Source: Fimbriimonadia bacterium (GTDB lineage: Bacteria > Armatimonadota > Fimbriimonadia > Fimbriimonadales > Fimbriimonadaceae). Taken from it: a stretch of DNA of 15,563 nt. This document shows positions 15,467-15,563 of the stretch, piece by piece (positions within the stretch are counted from its first letter, which is position 1; each line of letters begins with the position of its first letter). The DNA is taken from NCBI GenBank assembly GCA_029824495.1, contig JALGXY010000158.1, forward strand, positions 1 to 15,563. The letters are read 5' to 3'. The position numbers and the translations under genes are program-made. The notes under the pieces are model-generated. The model did not search any database and was not told where the DNA came from. It saw only the letters and a program-made list of their open reading frames with translations.

Positions 15467-15563
15467 TCAGCGACCACCGTGTCCGCGGTGGTCGTCCTTC
15501 TTCTCGTTGTCGTCAAGCCGGATCAGGCCCTTGGTGGCGCTGAACATATAGACCGGCGGAGCA
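15467..15563 (-). CDS. Unidentified protein, C-terminal 31 residues only
   Basis: An open frame enters from the right edge on the minus strand and ends at TGA 15467-15469. Hand translation of the visible part gives APPVYMFSATKGLIRL (first 16 residues) followed by a very hydrophilic tail DDNEKKDDHRGHGGR. I do not recognise it from so short a piece. The change from an apolar stretch to a charged, His- and Asp-rich tail could be the end of a membrane protein, but this is a guess. The last codons contain a perfect 8-bp inverted repeat (GACCACCG 15472-15479, CGGTGGTC 15486-15493). It lies 58 nt upstream of cinA on the same strand and may share its transcript. Confidence 0.45.
   Translation of the reverse strand, partial: APPVYMFSATKGLIRLDDNEKKDDHRGHGGR

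Noticed and set aside
1..15563. CRISPR arrays, insertion sequences, integrase or toxin-antitoxin genes, phage defence modules
   Set aside because: I found no direct repeat series, transposase or nuclease gene clusters of this sort; all sizeable frames are explained by the listed genes.

Overview
The window is a gene-dense, moderately GC-rich bacterial chromosome segment with no sign of phage, plasmid, insertion sequence or CRISPR. A GT9 (LPS-heptosyltransferase-type) glycosyltransferase and several proteins with export signals point to a Gram-negative-type envelope. Two tandem sulfatases, DinB-fold proteins and starts that mostly lack a good Shine-Dalgarno sequence would fit a planctomycete, perhaps a marine Phycisphaerae lineage. 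That placement is inference; no rRNA or other phylogenetic marker is present.

Layout, left to right. (1) Minus strand, 1-1530: a double-DinB protein whose stop codon overlaps by one base (TAATG) the start of a GT9 glycosyltransferase running off the left edge. (2) Plus strand, 1627-5519: a tight four-gene cluster of an ABM-fold protein, a divergent class III-like sirtuin and two paralogous Cys-type sulfatases. (3) Minus strand, 5501-6446: rnhB followed by yraN, the classic RNase HII/UPF0102 pair, whose end overlaps the second sulfatase by 19 bp. (4) Plus strand, 6484-6559: tRNA-His(GTG), followed by a hairpin terminator that can also serve the converging acnA. (5) Minus strand, 6629-9289: aconitase acnA. 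(6) Plus strand, 9373-14179: a DUF554 membrane protein, an MscS-type channel with a duplicated N-terminal domain, and a DPP-IV-like S9 peptidase, spaced 5 and 2 nt apart. (7) Minus strand, 14176-15408: cinA, sharing a CTAG stop palindrome with the peptidase, preceded by the 3' end of an unidentified gene at the right edge.

Functionally this is mostly housekeeping (TCA cycle, RNA/DNA hybrid removal, NMN deamidation, a tRNA) mixed with envelope and polymer-degradation genes. There is no gap above 300 bp without a gene. I see no clearly new multi-gene system. The most interesting points are the sirtuin-sulfatase cluster with its altered sirtuin motifs, the apparently leaderless first sulfatase, and the duplicated exported domain of the mechanosensitive channel.
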